Shown here piece after piece: positions 11,803-21,306 of a stretch of 64,000 bases of DNA. The notes under the pieces are model-generated. The model was given only the letters and a program-made list of their open reading frames with translations. It was not told the origin of the DNA and made no database searches. Source of the stretch: Agromyces humatus (GTDB taxonomy: Bacteria; Actinomycetota; Actinomycetes; Actinomycetales; Microbacteriaceae); NCBI RefSeq assembly GCF_021228295.1, contig NZ_JAJQPD010000002.1, forward strand, positions 62,001 to 126,000, in the 5' to 3' direction. Within the stretch, counting starts at the first letter, position 1, and each line of letters begins with the position of its first letter. A program made the position numbers and the translations under genes.

Positions 11803-12939
11803 ATGACCGGTCGAACGACCCAGGCCGCACCTGCCCCATTTACCGCCGAGGACTACGCCGTGCGACTGAAGCGCGCGGCGCAGGCCGCTGCGGACGCAGG
11901 CCTGACCGGCCTGTTGCTCACCCCCGGACCCGACCTGCTCTACCTCACCGGGTACGCGCCGGTCGCGATCACCGAACGCATCACGTTGCTGGTCGTCCCG
12001 GTCGACGGTGCGCCGACCATGATCGTGCCCAAGCTGGAACGACCAGACGCCGAGGGCTCACCCGGCGCATCCGTCTTCCGGCTCGCCGACTGGTCAGACG
12101 GCAGCGATCCGTACGAGGCGACGGCCCGACTCCTCGAGCCGGGGCGCTACGCGTTGTCGGACTCGGCATGGGCGATGCACCTGCTCGGGCTGCAGCGACA
12201 GCTGCCCGACACGTCGTACCTGTCGATGACGACGGCGCTCCCGATGCTGCGTGCGATCAAGGATGACGACGAGCTCAGCCGTCTCGCCGCCGCCGGGGCC
12301 GCCGCCGACGAGGCGTACGGCGAGATCCTGAAGGTCGGCTTCGCCGGCCGGAGTGAGACCGAGATCGGCAATGACCTGGCCGCGCTCCTGCGCAGGTTCG
12401 GGCACTCGCAGGTCGACTTCACCGTCGTCGGCTCCGGTCCGAACGGCGCGAACCCGCATCACGAGATGGGCGACCGGATCATCGAGCACGGCGACATGGT
12501 CGTGCTCGACTTCGGTGGCCTTATGCACGGCTACGGGTCGGACACCACGCGCACCGTGCACGTCGGGGAGCCGACCGATGAGGAGCGCGAGGTGCACGAG
12601 ATCGTCCGTCGCGCTCAGCAGGCGGGGTTCGAGACGGTCCGGCCCGGCGTCGAGTGCCAGGAGGTCGACCGGGCCGCGCGGGCCGTGATCGACGAGGCCG
12701 GCTACGGGGAGTACTTCATCCACCGCGTCGGGCACGGGATCGGGCTCACCACGCACGAACCCCCCTACATGGTCGAGGGGGAACGTCAGTCCATGCAGCC
12801 TGGCATGTGCTTCTCGATCGAACCGGGCATCTATCTTCCGGATCGGTTCGGCGTGCGTATCGAGGACATCGTCACTGTGACGGCGGAGGGCGGCCGCCGA
12901 CTCAACCGGACGCCCCACGCGATGGCGATCGTGGAGTAG
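11803..12939 (+). CDS. M24 family Xaa-Pro peptidase (aminopeptidase P / prolidase type)
   Basis: A 378-residue cytosolic metallopeptidase cleaving peptides with proline in second position. The N-terminal creatinase-like domain carries LTGLLLTPGPDLLYLTGY. The catalytic pita-bread domain has all five metal ligands: Asp in VLDFGG, Asp in GSDTTRT, His in RVGHGIGLTTHE, Glu in SIEPGIY and Glu in VRIEDIV. The ATG at 11803 follows GGAGGCTTCA. It opens a run of six same-strand genes for peptide breakdown and amino-acid transport, so the likely role is peptide catabolism. Confidence 0.93.
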   Translation: MTGRTTQAAPAPFTAEDYAVRLKRAAQAAADAGLTGLLLTPGPDLLYLTGYAPVAITERITLLVVPVDGAPTMIVPKLERPDAEGSPGASVFRLADWSDGSDPYEATARLLEPGRYALSDSAWAMHLLGLQRQLPDTSYLSMTTALPMLRAIKDDDELSRLAAAGAAADEAYGEILKVGFAGRSETEIGNDLAALLRRFGHSQVDFTVVGSGPNGANPHHEMGDRIIEHGDMVVLDFGGLMHGYGSDTTRTVHVGEPTDEEREVHEIVRRAQQAGFETVRPGVECQEVDRAARAVIDEAGYGEYFIHRVGHGIGLTTHEPPYMVEGERQSMQPGMCFSIEPGIYLPDRFGVRIEDIVTVTAEGGRRLNRTPHAMAIVE

Positions 12940-13117
12940 AAGCTCGAGCGTCGGTGCCCCGAGTCTGGGTCGCCATCGCCGTGATTCCGGGCATTCTCGG
13001 GGAATGCGCCCCGCGGAGCGGCCCGTCGTCGGTCGTCGATGGCGGCGCCCGCCTGGATCATCCTCGCTGCGCTCGACACCCCGTGGCCGTGGGGATAGCG
13101 TGTGCCTCGGGGGTGAG

Positions 13118-14533
13118 ATGGCTGACGCAAGTGACCGCGCGATCCTCCGCCGATTCCTCCTCGGACTCGCTGAGGGGATGAACGCGGCCGCCGAGACGGT
13201 CGACGGGATCCGCGACACGATGCTGGCCGTGTCGCGCGCCTACGGGCGGGACGACACCGACATCCTGGTGCTGCCGACGGCGATCATCGTGCAGACCGGG
13301 ACGGCGGAGGAGGGCCGGGTGGCGCTGCGGTCGACGCTCACCCCGTCGTTCCGATTCGACCAGATCGCCGCGCTGTACGCACTCGTGGAGCAGGCGAAGC
13401 GGGCGGCGATCGAACCGCTCGAGGGCATCGAGCGCCTGAACGAGATCGGCGCCATGCGACCGAGGTACGGGTGGTTCGTGCGCACCTTCGGGCACGCGCT
13501 CCTCGTGACAGGCCTGGCGCTCCTGTTGACGCCGACCTGGCAGGGAGCGGTCGTGGCCTTCGTGCTGGGCGGGTTCATCGGCCTCGCGAAGTTGGTGCGA
13601 TCGCAGACGCTGCAGTTGGTGTTTCCGGTCTTCGCCGCGTTCGTCTGCGCGCTCGCGGTATTCCTGATCGCGCCCTATGTCGAGATCGGCGATCCGATTC
13701 GGTTGCTGATCGCCCCGCTCGCGACGTTTCTCCCCGGCGGGGTGCTCACGACGGGCACGGTGGAGCTCGCCGCGGGGCAGATGGTCGCGGGCGCTTCACG
13801 TCTCGTGCTCGGTCTTGTTCAGCTCGCCCTGCTGACGTTCGGCATCATCGCTGCGGGCACGGTGGTGGGTGTCGAGAGCTCGAGGTACCTGTCGTTGGCG
13901 GCATCCGACCCGTTCCCCTGGTGGACCGCGATCGGCGGCGTGCTGCTCTTCGCCGTGGGCAACTTCCTGCACTTCTCGGCGCCGTCATCGACGTTCGGGT
14001 GGGTGCTGCTGGTGCTGTTCGTCGCCTACGCGGGACAGCAGGTCGGCCAGGTGCTGATCGGTTCGACCGTGAGCGGGTTCATCGGCGCCCTCGCGATGAC
14101 GCCCGTCGTGTTGTGGATCGCGAGCCTCCGCCACGGCGTCCCCTCACAGCTGACGTTCCTCCCGGGCTTCTGGCTGCTGGTGCCCGGAGCCGCGGGGCTC
14201 GTCGGGCTCACCGAGGCGGTCGGCACGAGCGAGGGCCTTGAAGACTTCGCCACCGCGCTCACGTCGGTGATGTCGATCGCGCTCGGCGTGCTCATCGGCA
14301 CGGCGCTCTACCGCGTGGTGCACCGCGGCGCTGAGGAGATCGCCGCGTTCCACATCGACGTGCCCGCGGCGCTGACCCAGGAGCAGGAGCCGCCATTCTG
14401 GGCCCGGATGGTCCCGGGCACCCCCAAGTCGATCTGGGGTGCGCGTCGGCGGGAGTCGCCGGAGCCGACCTCGGAGGGCGAGGCCGGGGGAGGCGCGACA
14501 TCCGACCCTCGTTCACAGGCGCCGAACGCCTGA
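13118..14533 (+). CDS. thrE: Threonine/serine exporter family protein (ThrE)
   Basis: About 471 residues. The N-terminal domain (residues 1-~125) is the soluble ThrE_1 part, with an F-L-L-G-L-A-E-G-M-N-A-A-A-E opening and ILVLPTAIIVQTG. It is followed by about ten membrane helices including FLPGGVLTTGTVELAAGQMVAG, the ThrE family signature region. The family exports L-threonine and L-serine using the proton gradient. I chose the ATG at 13118 because GGGGGTGAG precedes it; upstream codons do not look coding. The last ~45 residues are a polar tail. Its position in a peptidase cluster suggests relief of amino-acid overload. Confidence 0.9.
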   Translation: MADASDRAILRRFLLGLAEGMNAAAETVDGIRDTMLAVSRAYGRDDTDILVLPTAIIVQTGTAEEGRVALRSTLTPSFRFDQIAALYALVEQAKRAAIEPLEGIERLNEIGAMRPRYGWFVRTFGHALLVTGLALLLTPTWQGAVVAFVLGGFIGLAKLVRSQTLQLVFPVFAAFVCALAVFLIAPYVEIGDPIRLLIAPLATFLPGGVLTTGTVELAAGQMVAGASRLVLGLVQLALLTFGIIAAGTVVGVESSRYLSLAASDPFPWWTAIGGVLLFAVGNFLHFSAPSSTFGWVLLVLFVAYAGQQVGQVLIGSTVSGFIGALAMTPVVLWIASLRHGVPSQLTFLPGFWLLVPGAAGLVGLTEAVGTSEGLEDFATALTSVMSIALGVLIGTALYRVVHRGAEEIAAFHIDVPAALTQEQEPPFWARMVPGTPKSIWGARRRESPEPTSEGEAGGGATSDPRSQAPNA

Positions 14534-14800
14534 CTCGAACACGGCTGCCGACGCCGGAAGTAGGCGGCCAGACGAGCATTCAACACGTCCCCGTCGGTGT
14601 ATTGACGGGATACGCAGTTTGGGAGCATCCTGAGTACCAGATCCGCATCTCGATGCGTTCGGTGATACCGGCCGGCGCCTGTGGGGGCAGCACGGAGATG
14701 CGCCTTACTGGGGGGCGGTCGTCATGGTCAAGCGGTTGTGGTCGGATCTCGGGGGAGGCACTCGCCTGCACCCGATGCCTCTCGGGTCGAGGTGGCTCAG

Positions 14801-16270
14801 GTGAGCGCGGCCGACGCGGCCAGCCGGCCGCCCGAGGGCTTGGCCCGCGCCAAGACTCCCGCCGTCGCGTACATCTCTTGGGTCGCGCTGGCGTTGATGA
14901 CGACCGCGTCGGTGGCGAGCCTGCGGCCCGCTCCGACGATGGCGATCTACGGTCTGGCGGCGGTGTTCCTGTACCTCGTGCCCGCGGTGGTCTTCCTGCT
15001 GCCGACCTCGCTGGTTGCGGCAGAGCTGGCGTCGGGGTGGAAGGGGGGCGTCTACAACTGGGTGGCGACCGGCATCTCGAAGCCCATGGGCTTCCTCGCC
15101 GTCTGGTGTCAGTTCGCGATGACCATCTTCTACTACCCGACCCTGCTCGGGTTCGTGGCATCAACGCTCGCTTACGTGATCAATCCCGAACTCGCGAGCA
15201 GCGGCGTCTGGACCGCGCTCGTGATCGTGGTCTGCTACTGGTCCGGCGTGTTCATCTCGTCTCGGGGCACCAAGGGGGTCGCGGGCCTCGCCGGCGCCGG
15301 TCTGATCATCGGCACGCTGATCCCGGGCGCCCTGCTGGTGATACTCGGTGCCGTCTACCTCGGCCAGGGGAACCCGTCGGCGGCACCGATGACCGCGGCG
15401 AACTTCTTTCCGCAATGGGCAGGGCTCGCGAGTCTCGTGCTGATCGTCAACAACTTCTTGTCGTACAGCGGCATGGAGATGAACGCGGTGCACGTGTCGG
15501 CGTTGCGCAAGCCCGGCAAGGAGTACCCGCGGGCGATCTTCCTCGCGATGGGCCTGGTGCTGCTGATCTTCATCCTGCCTGCGCTCGCCATCAGTTGGAT
15601 CGTTCCGGCCGAGCAGCTCTCGCTGACCGCCGGCGTCATGCAGGCGTTCGACGCCGTGCTCGCGGTGTTCAACTGGCAGTGGCTCACCCCGATCATCGGC
15701 CTCGCGCTGGTCGCCGCGTCGCTCGCCGGCATGCTGACCTGGCTCGCCGGCCCGTCGAAGGGCTTGCTTCTGATCTCGCGTCAAGAGGGATACCTGCCTC
15801 CCTTCTTGCAGAAGCTGAACAAGAACGGCGTGCAGCAGAACCTGCTCGTGACGCAGGGGCTCATCACCACCGTCATCGCCCTCGGCTACGCACTCATTCC
15901 CAACGTCTCGAGCGCGTACTGGATCTTCTCGGTGATCACCACCCAGGTGTACCTGATCATGTACCTGTTGATGTTCGTGGCGGCGGTGCGCCTGCGGCGC
16001 AGCCATCCCGACCACCCGCGCGGCTACCGGGCGCCGATGCTCATCGGCCTGTGCGGCGTCGGCTTCGCCGCCTCGCTCGCCGCCCTGCTCGTCGGATTCA
16101 TCCCGCCGTCGCAGTTCGGCGGCGGCAACCCGTGGATCTACTTCGTGATCGTCGCCGGCGGTGCGCTCGGCCTCGGGCTGCTCATTCCGTGGCTGTTCTA
16201 CCGGTTCCGGAAGCCGTCATGGAAGCTGCCGGACGCATCCACCGAGTCGGAGGAGGTGGCGAAGTCATGA
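14801..16270 (+). CDS. APC family amino acid permease, glutamate/GABA-antiporter-like (GadC-like)
   Basis: About 489 residues and 12 membrane segments. The early ISWVALALMTTASVASLR and the WKGGVYNWVATGISKPMGF stretch fit the glutamate:GABA antiporter branch of the APC superfamily. A cytoplasmic LPPFLQKLNKNGVQQN loop lies between TM8 and TM9. The start is GTG at 14801 with GAGGTGG upstream; earlier in-frame codons are unlikely. The stop overlaps the next start by four bases (ATGA), so translation is probably coupled. In this cluster it probably exchanges amino acids or products of the peptidases; the real substrate is unknown. Confidence 0.86.
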   Translation: MSAADAASRPPEGLARAKTPAVAYISWVALALMTTASVASLRPAPTMAIYGLAAVFLYLVPAVVFLLPTSLVAAELASGWKGGVYNWVATGISKPMGFLAVWCQFAMTIFYYPTLLGFVASTLAYVINPELASSGVWTALVIVVCYWSGVFISSRGTKGVAGLAGAGLIIGTLIPGALLVILGAVYLGQGNPSAAPMTAANFFPQWAGLASLVLIVNNFLSYSGMEMNAVHVSALRKPGKEYPRAIFLAMGLVLLIFILPALAISWIVPAEQLSLTAGVMQAFDAVLAVFNWQWLTPIIGLALVAASLAGMLTWLAGPSKGLLLISRQEGYLPPFLQKLNKNGVQQNLLVTQGLITTVIALGYALIPNVSSAYWIFSVITTQVYLIMYLLMFVAAVRLRRSHPDHPRGYRAPMLIGLCGVGFAASLAALLVGFIPPSQFGGGNPWIYFVIVAGGALGLGLLIPWLFYRFRKPSWKLPDASTESEEVAKS

Positions 16271-16716
16271 GCACAGAAGCCGAGACCCAGACCGGACGCG
16301 AACGGTCGGTGCTCTACATCGTCACGCTGGTGGTGCTCGTCGCGCTCGGAGTCATCGCCGTCATCATGTTCCTTTCGGCGCGGCAGTCGGTGCAGGCAGA
16401 GGACAAGGCGCAGGAGCTCATCCAGAACCTTGAGGATGCCGGCGTCGATGTCGCGTTCACCCCAGAGCAGGTGGCGAAGATGTTCGGCGAAGACGGCGGC
16501 GCCGTCTGCGCGAACCCGAACGACGCCTTGAGCCGGGCCATCCTGCTCGATCGCATCGCGAACGGCGCCGGCGGCCCGGGGATCCGGCCGATCATCACCG
16601 ACGAGCGGTACCTGCAGGGACAGATCCTGATCATGGAGGTGTACTGCCCCGACGAGGTCGAGGAGTTCCAGCAGTTCGTCGACAGCCTCGAGACGACCGA
16701 TTCGGCGAACGGATGA
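16267..16716 (+). CDS. Small single-pass membrane protein of unknown function
   Basis: A 149-residue protein with a short cytoplasmic head, one membrane helix at about residues 17-37 (YIVTLVVLVALGVIAVIMFL), and an acidic outer domain containing two cysteines (AVCANPND and EVYCPDE) that could form a disulfide. I recognise no domain. It overlaps the antiporter gene upstream and the M20 peptidase gene downstream by four bases each, so it is probably made in fixed ratio with them and may be a partner of the antiporter. That role is inferred from position alone. Confidence 0.75.
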   Translation: MSTEAETQTGRERSVLYIVTLVVLVALGVIAVIMFLSARQSVQAEDKAQELIQNLEDAGVDVAFTPEQVAKMFGEDGGAVCANPNDALSRAILLDRIANGAGGPGIRPIITDERYLQGQILIMEVYCPDEVEEFQQFVDSLETTDSANG

Positions 16717-18065
16717 GCGTGGATCTGCGCGCTCGCATCGGCGAGCTGATGGATCGGGTGCGCCCTGAACTCGCGGAACTCGTCGCCCTGCGGTCGGTCG
16801 CCGACCCGCGCCAGTTTCCGCCCGAGGAGTGCACGAAGGCGGCGGAGTGGGTGCGCGACCGGTTCGCCGAGCTCGGCTTCGCCGACGCGCGCCTCGAGCC
16901 CACGCCCGACGGCAGCCGTGCCGTGGTGGGGTCACGACGCGCTGCCGATCCAGATGCCCCGACCGTGCTGCTCTACGCGCACTACGACGTGCAGCCGCCA
17001 CTCGACGAGTCCGCCTGGCGCACGTCGCCGTTCGAGCTCACCGAGGTGGACGGCCGCTGGTACGGACGGGGCACGGCGGACTGCAAGGGCAACATCGTCA
17101 TGCACCTGCTCGCCTTGCGCGCGCTCGGCGATGACATCCCCGTGCACCTGAAGCTCGTCGTGGAAGGCTCCGAGGAGCAGGGTACCGGCGGCCTCGAGGC
17201 ATACGTCGCCGCCAACCCCGACGTGCTGCGGGCCGACACGATCTTGGTGTGCGACACCGGGAATGCGGCGGTCGGCCAACCTGCCGCGACCGTCAGCCTG
17301 CGGGGCATGGCGAACGTCGTCGTCACCGTGGAGGCACTCGCCTCCGAAGTGCATTCCGGCATGTTCGGCGGACCCGCTCCCGACGCGCTCGCAGCCCTCA
17401 TCCAGATGCTCGCCGGCCTCCGCGACGGTCAGGGCAACACGACCATCGAGGGGCTCGACGGGACGGGGACGTGGCACGGCGAGCCGTACCCGCCAGAGCA
17501 GTTCCGCACGGACGCGGGCGTGTACGACGGCGTCGGCCTGCTCGGGGACGGCACGGTCTCGGACATGCTGTGGGCACGGCCTGCGGTGACAGTACTGGGC
17601 ATCGACTGCCCGCCTGTGACCGGCTCGTCGGCCTCGATCGTGCCGCGCGCCGCAGCGCGGCTCAACCTCCGGATTCCGCCCGGCATCGACGCGAACGACG
17701 CCCACGACGCCTTGGTGGCACAGTTGCGCGACGACGCGCCATGGGGGGTGCACGTCGACATTCGAACCGAGGCCGTCGGCTCGCCGTTCGAGGCGTCTGT
17801 CGACGGACCGGGATTCGAGGCGATGGGCGCCGCAATGCATGAGGCGTACGGCACCCCGATGACCACGCTCGGGCAGGGCGGATCGATCCCGCTGTGCAAC
17901 GTGCTCGCCGACACGTATCCCGACGCCGAGATCATCCTCATGGGCGTGGAGGAGCCGCTCGCGCTCATCCACGCGCCGAACGAGAGCGTGGATCCCTTCG
18001 AGATCGAGCGCCTCGCGCTCAGCCTGGCCTTGTTCCTGCGCGGGTACGGCAGCGCGCACGACTGA
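16713..18065 (+). CDS. M20 family dipeptidase / metallopeptidase
   Basis: A 450-residue zinc peptidase of the M20 family (ArgE/DapE/carnosinase clan), cytosolic dipeptidase subtype. Metal and catalytic residues are present: His-Asp in YAHYDVQ, Asp in GRGTADCKGN, Glu-Glu in EGSEEQG, Asp in VCDTGN and the late His in IHAPNE. The lid domain runs from about VSLRGMANVVV to RAAARLNLRIPP. It overlaps the small membrane protein gene by four bases, and the next permease starts 12 bases after its stop, indicating one operon. Substrate probably dipeptides; not provable here. Confidence 0.92.
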   Translation: MSVDLRARIGELMDRVRPELAELVALRSVADPRQFPPEECTKAAEWVRDRFAELGFADARLEPTPDGSRAVVGSRRAADPDAPTVLLYAHYDVQPPLDESAWRTSPFELTEVDGRWYGRGTADCKGNIVMHLLALRALGDDIPVHLKLVVEGSEEQGTGGLEAYVAANPDVLRADTILVCDTGNAAVGQPAATVSLRGMANVVVTVEALASEVHSGMFGGPAPDALAALIQMLAGLRDGQGNTTIEGLDGTGTWHGEPYPPEQFRTDAGVYDGVGLLGDGTVSDMLWARPAVTVLGIDCPPVTGSSASIVPRAAARLNLRIPPGIDANDAHDALVAQLRDDAPWGVHVDIRTEAVGSPFEASVDGPGFEAMGAAMHEAYGTPMTTLGQGGSIPLCNVLADTYPDAEIILMGVEEPLALIHAPNESVDPFEIERLALSLALFLRGYGSAHD

Positions 18066-18076
18066 GGGAGCGGGCA

Positions 18077-19396
18077 GTGAAACCCTCAGCGGACGAGTCG
18101 ACCTCGTTACCACCGAGCGAGAAGCGGATGACGGTGATGCAGGCGACGTTCATCGGCGTCGGTTCGATGGTCGGCGCCGGGATCTTCGCCCTCCTGGGCG
18201 CAGCCGGCGCAGTGGCGGGTGCTGCGGTCTGGCTGTCCTTCCTGATCGCCGGCATCATCGCCGCTCTGCAGGGCTACTCCTTCGCGAAGCTCGGAGCGAA
18301 GTATCCCTCCGGTGGCGGCATCCTGACCTTCCTCTCGCGTGGTTTCGGCGAGGGACACCTCGCCGGAATCGGGTCCTGGTTATTCTTCACGGCCGGCTCG
18401 ATCGTGGTCGCGATGATCGCCACGTCGTTCGGCGGTTATGCCAGCGCGGTCGTCGCGGACGATGATCGGTTCTGGGGGAAGGCCTTCGCGGTCGCGCTCA
18501 TCCTCGTCATGACCGCCCTGAACGCCGTCGGTTCCAGCGCCGTCGCCCGGGTGCAGTCGGTCATCGTGGTCGTCGTGCTCGTCATCCTCACTGTGTTCGC
18601 TGTCGTGACCATCGCGAGTTGGGACCTCACCCTGCTCGCTCCCGCCGGGTATCCCGGCGCCCGGGAGATCATCGCAAGTGTTGCCCTGACGTTCTTCGCA
18701 TTCCTCGGCTTCGGCGTCATCACCTTCACCGCGAAGGACCTCCCGAACCCGGCACGCCAACTGCCGAAGGCGATCTATTTCGCGCTCGCGATCGCCACGA
18801 CGATCTATGTGGCGGTCTCCCTCGGGGTATTCGGCACGCTCACGGCCGACCAAGTGGTCGAGTACGGTGCGACAGCGCTCGCAGAGGCCGCCAAGCCGAC
18901 TCTGGGGCAAGCCGGGTACGTGCTCATGGTCATCACGGCACTGTTCTCGACCACGGGCGCCGTCAACGCCGGCCTTTATCCGTCGATCGGGATGACTGCC
19001 CATCTGGCGTCCGTGGGGCAGTTTCCGCCGGTCTTCGGCCGATCGGTCGGGCGATTCCCGGTTGGCCTGCTCGTGATGGCGGCGCTCGCGATCGTCTTGG
19101 TGATCGGATTCGATCTCAACAAGATCGCCTCGATCGGCAGTGCCGTCGCGCTCTTGGTCTTCTCAGCAGTGTCCATCGCGCACCTCCGGCTCTTCCGCGG
19201 AACCGGCGCAAGTGTTGTCGTGCTCGTGATCGGCCTGATCGCGACGCTCGGAACATTCGTCGTCTTCTCCACCACGACCCTCGTGAACGAACCCGCGACC
19301 GCGATCGCCCTCGTCGCGATCATCGTAATTGCCGTCGCCGTTGACGTCTGGTGGAAGGCCGCCGCTCGACGATCTACGACGCCGCTTCGTGGATGA
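18077..19396 (+). CDS. APC family amino acid permease
   Basis: About 439 residues with 12 membrane helices. It opens with the APC signature FIGVGSMVGAGIFALLGAAG, with unwound-helix glycines at G-x-G-I-F, and FAFLGFGVITFTAKDLPNPAR in TM6. The start is GTG at 18077 with GAGGGAGCGG upstream; there is no good ATG before TM1. The last gene of the peptidase-transport run, 12 bases after the M20 gene. Probably imports one or a few amino acids by proton symport; substrate unknown. Confidence 0.88.
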   Translation: MKPSADESTSLPPSEKRMTVMQATFIGVGSMVGAGIFALLGAAGAVAGAAVWLSFLIAGIIAALQGYSFAKLGAKYPSGGGILTFLSRGFGEGHLAGIGSWLFFTAGSIVVAMIATSFGGYASAVVADDDRFWGKAFAVALILVMTALNAVGSSAVARVQSVIVVVVLVILTVFAVVTIASWDLTLLAPAGYPGAREIIASVALTFFAFLGFGVITFTAKDLPNPARQLPKAIYFALAIATTIYVAVSLGVFGTLTADQVVEYGATALAEAAKPTLGQAGYVLMVITALFSTTGAVNAGLYPSIGMTAHLASVGQFPPVFGRSVGRFPVGLLVMAALAIVLVIGFDLNKIASIGSAVALLVFSAVSIAHLRLFRGTGASVVVLVIGLIATLGTFVVFSTTTLVNEPATAIALVAIIVIAVAVDVWWKAAARRSTTPLRG

Positions 19397-19547
19397 CCGC
19401 ACCACGCTCGACGTGAGAATGCTGGCGCGCGGATGAGCGCGTTGATACGCAACCCACCACTTCGGACGGGCGACGGATGCCGGCCACACCGCCGGTCCCC
19501 GGTGTCCGCGGCGGCGGGAATCACGCCGTAGGACTTCACACGGATAC

Positions 19548-20036
19548 CTACTGTCGAAGGTCCTGTCGAAGGTCGGTCGTCGTGGGACCGGCTGCGACGG
19601 CGGGGGTTCGAGGCCATGTCCAGGCGGAGCGCAGGATGAAGGCCAGGAGCAGCACCTCGATTCCGATGGAGATGCCGTAGAAGGCGGCCCACTCCCAGGT
19701 CGCCCCTGCCGCGTTGAAGATCGAGTAGGGGATGAGGAGCGATGCCACGACGAGGTTCGTGGCGCGGTTCGCCCGGGCGGGCAGCGTCATGGAGAGCACC
19801 ACCATCAGGGCCGGGATCGACACGGACACGAGGAAGATCGTCAACAGCGTCGAGCTGATGTCGAACCTCCAGACGAGGCCATTCAGGATGCCGTCGACGA
19901 CGCCCGGCTTGTAGAAGTTGAGGATGTCGACGTAGACGTAGAGGAACATGAAGCTGGTCCAGGCGGCGGCGAGCTTGGCCTGCACGGGGATCGGCGGGCT
20001 GTCGAGCAGGTTCGGGGTGGTCGTTCGGATGGTCAT
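19548..20036 (-). CDS. DUF6326 family membrane protein
   Basis: A 162-residue protein with four membrane helices. The first contains the motif FMFLYVYVDILNFYKPG, typical of DUF6326 proteins. The last ~20 residues are polar. The ATG at 20036 follows AAAGGAAT. It lies 96 bases downstream of the MDR oxidoreductase gene on the same strand and may share its promoter and thus TetR control. Function unknown. Confidence 0.72.
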   Translation of the reverse strand: MTIRTTTPNLLDSPPIPVQAKLAAAWTSFMFLYVYVDILNFYKPGVVDGILNGLVWRFDISSTLLTIFLVSVSIPALMVVLSMTLPARANRATNLVVASLLIPYSIFNAAGATWEWAAFYGISIGIEVLLLAFILRSAWTWPRTPAVAAGPTTTDLRQDLRQ

Positions 20037-20132
20037 CGGTATTCCTTTCGATGGGAGTGGTTCCTCCGCCGGAGTGGCGGCAGGTCTGGGCGTGCATACG
20101 CACGGGTTTGGTCGTTCTCGTCGGTCAGGTCG

Positions 20133-21173
20133 TCAGACGGTGATCACGACCTTCCCTCGGGTGTGGCCGGCCGCGACGTAGCGGAGCGCGTCGGCTGCGT
20201 CGTCGAGGGGGTAGGTGCGGTCGATGACGGGCCGGACCTGCCCGGTCGTGAGCAGGTCGGCCAGGGTGAGCAGGTCCTGGCGCTTCTCGACTGACGTGAA
20301 GGGCCTCAGCTGCTGACGAGTGAACCCGGACAGCACGCGCGCTTTGACGATCCGACCGAGGGGGCCGAGCCAGCGGCCGCCGCGTCCGCTGTTGGGGATC
20401 AGGATGCCGGTCGGCGTCAGCGCTCGGCGGACAGCCGCCAGCGGCTGGGCTTCCACGTTGTCGAGGATGACGTCGTAGCGCTTCTCGGCGCGGGTGAAGT
20501 CGGTGCTCGCGTAGTCGACGACGTGGTCGGCACCGAGCGAGCGGACCAACTCGACGTTGCGTGTGCTGCACACACCCGTCACCTCGGCGCCGAACGCCTT
20601 GGCGATCTGCACGGCGAAGGAGCCCACGCCGCCCGACGCGCCCGTGACCAGCACCGTCTGGCTCGGTTGAACGTTCGCGATCTTGCGCATGGCCTGCAAC
20701 GCCGTCAGGGCCGACGTGGGCACCGCTGCCGCCTCCGCGACCGACACGTTGGCGGGCACGGACACGAGGTGGTCCGTCGGCACGCTGGCGTACTCCGCGA
20801 GCGTTCCAGCCGTGCTCCACCCGAACACCTCGTCGCCGGGGCGGAGAGCGGTGACATCCTTCCCGACCGCTGCCACCACGCCAGCGAGATCCCTGCCGGG
20901 GATGCCGTGGCGCGGCCGGCGGAACCCGAACACCAGGCGCACCACGTACGGCTCCCCGGTCATGACGAAGTAGTCGCCAGGATGCACCGAGGCCGCGCCC
21001 ACCTGGACGAGCACATCGCCTCGACCGGGCAACGGGATCCCGACCTCCGACGACTCGAGCACTGAGGGCGGGCCGTAGCGGTGCTGGACGGCGGCCCTCA
21101 TCGTCGCCGTCCCGGCCCGAGTCGCCCCTGACACCAGGCGTTTTCCCGCATTCGATCGCTGTTCGATTGCCAC
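20133..21173 (-). CDS. MDR-superfamily zinc-independent oxidoreductase (quinone reductase-like)
   Basis: About 346 residues of the medium-chain dehydrogenase/reductase fold. The catalytic domain starts MRAAVQHRYGPPSVL. The Rossmann domain carries VTGASGGVGSFAVQIAKAFG, an A-x-x-G-x-x-G NADPH-binding motif. The zinc ligands of alcohol dehydrogenases are missing, so it is nearer NADPH:quinone oxidoreductases. I chose GTG at 21173 because GAGGAG lies six bases upstream; the ATG at 21101 is an alternative that removes 24 residues. It is divergent from a TetR gene, with tandem operator sites between them, so it is probably derepressed by a reactive small molecule such as a quinone or enone. Confidence 0.85.
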   Translation of the reverse strand: MAIEQRSNAGKRLVSGATRAGTATMRAAVQHRYGPPSVLESSEVGIPLPGRGDVLVQVGAASVHPGDYFVMTGEPYVVRLVFGFRRPRHGIPGRDLAGVVAAVGKDVTALRPGDEVFGWSTAGTLAEYASVPTDHLVSVPANVSVAEAAAVPTSALTALQAMRKIANVQPSQTVLVTGASGGVGSFAVQIAKAFGAEVTGVCSTRNVELVRSLGADHVVDYASTDFTRAEKRYDVILDNVEAQPLAAVRRALTPTGILIPNSGRGGRWLGPLGRIVKARVLSGFTRQQLRPFTSVEKRQDLLTLADLLTTGQVRPVIDRTYPLDDAADALRYVAAGHTRGKVVITV

Positions 21174-21212
21174 AGAGGACTCCTCACATCCGAGTTGCGA
21201 ATATCGTTCGTC

Positions 21213-21272
21213 GTACACCGTACTCGTACGATGTACTACGGACGTACACTGTACTATGCGCGTACGCTGTAC
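21213..21272. promoter_or_regulatory. Four tandem GTACnnnGTAC operator sites for the TetR regulator
   Basis: Four 11-base elements GTAC-N3-GTAC start at 21213 (ACC), 21226 (GAT), 21244 (ACT) and 21262 (GCT), where the letters are the central triplets. Spacings are 13, 18 and 18 bases. They fill the region between the divergent MDR and TetR starts. TetR-family dimers bind short palindromes of this kind, so autoregulation and control of the MDR gene is the natural reading (inference). Confidence 0.7.
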
Positions 21273-21306
21273 GATTGTCAAGCCGTTCGAGCGAGCGAGG
21301 AGACAC

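Noticed and set aside
14590-14640. A TTGACG...possible promoter before the GadC-like gene
   Set aside because: The -35-like hexamer is good, but no convincing -10 follows at proper distance, so I do not list it.
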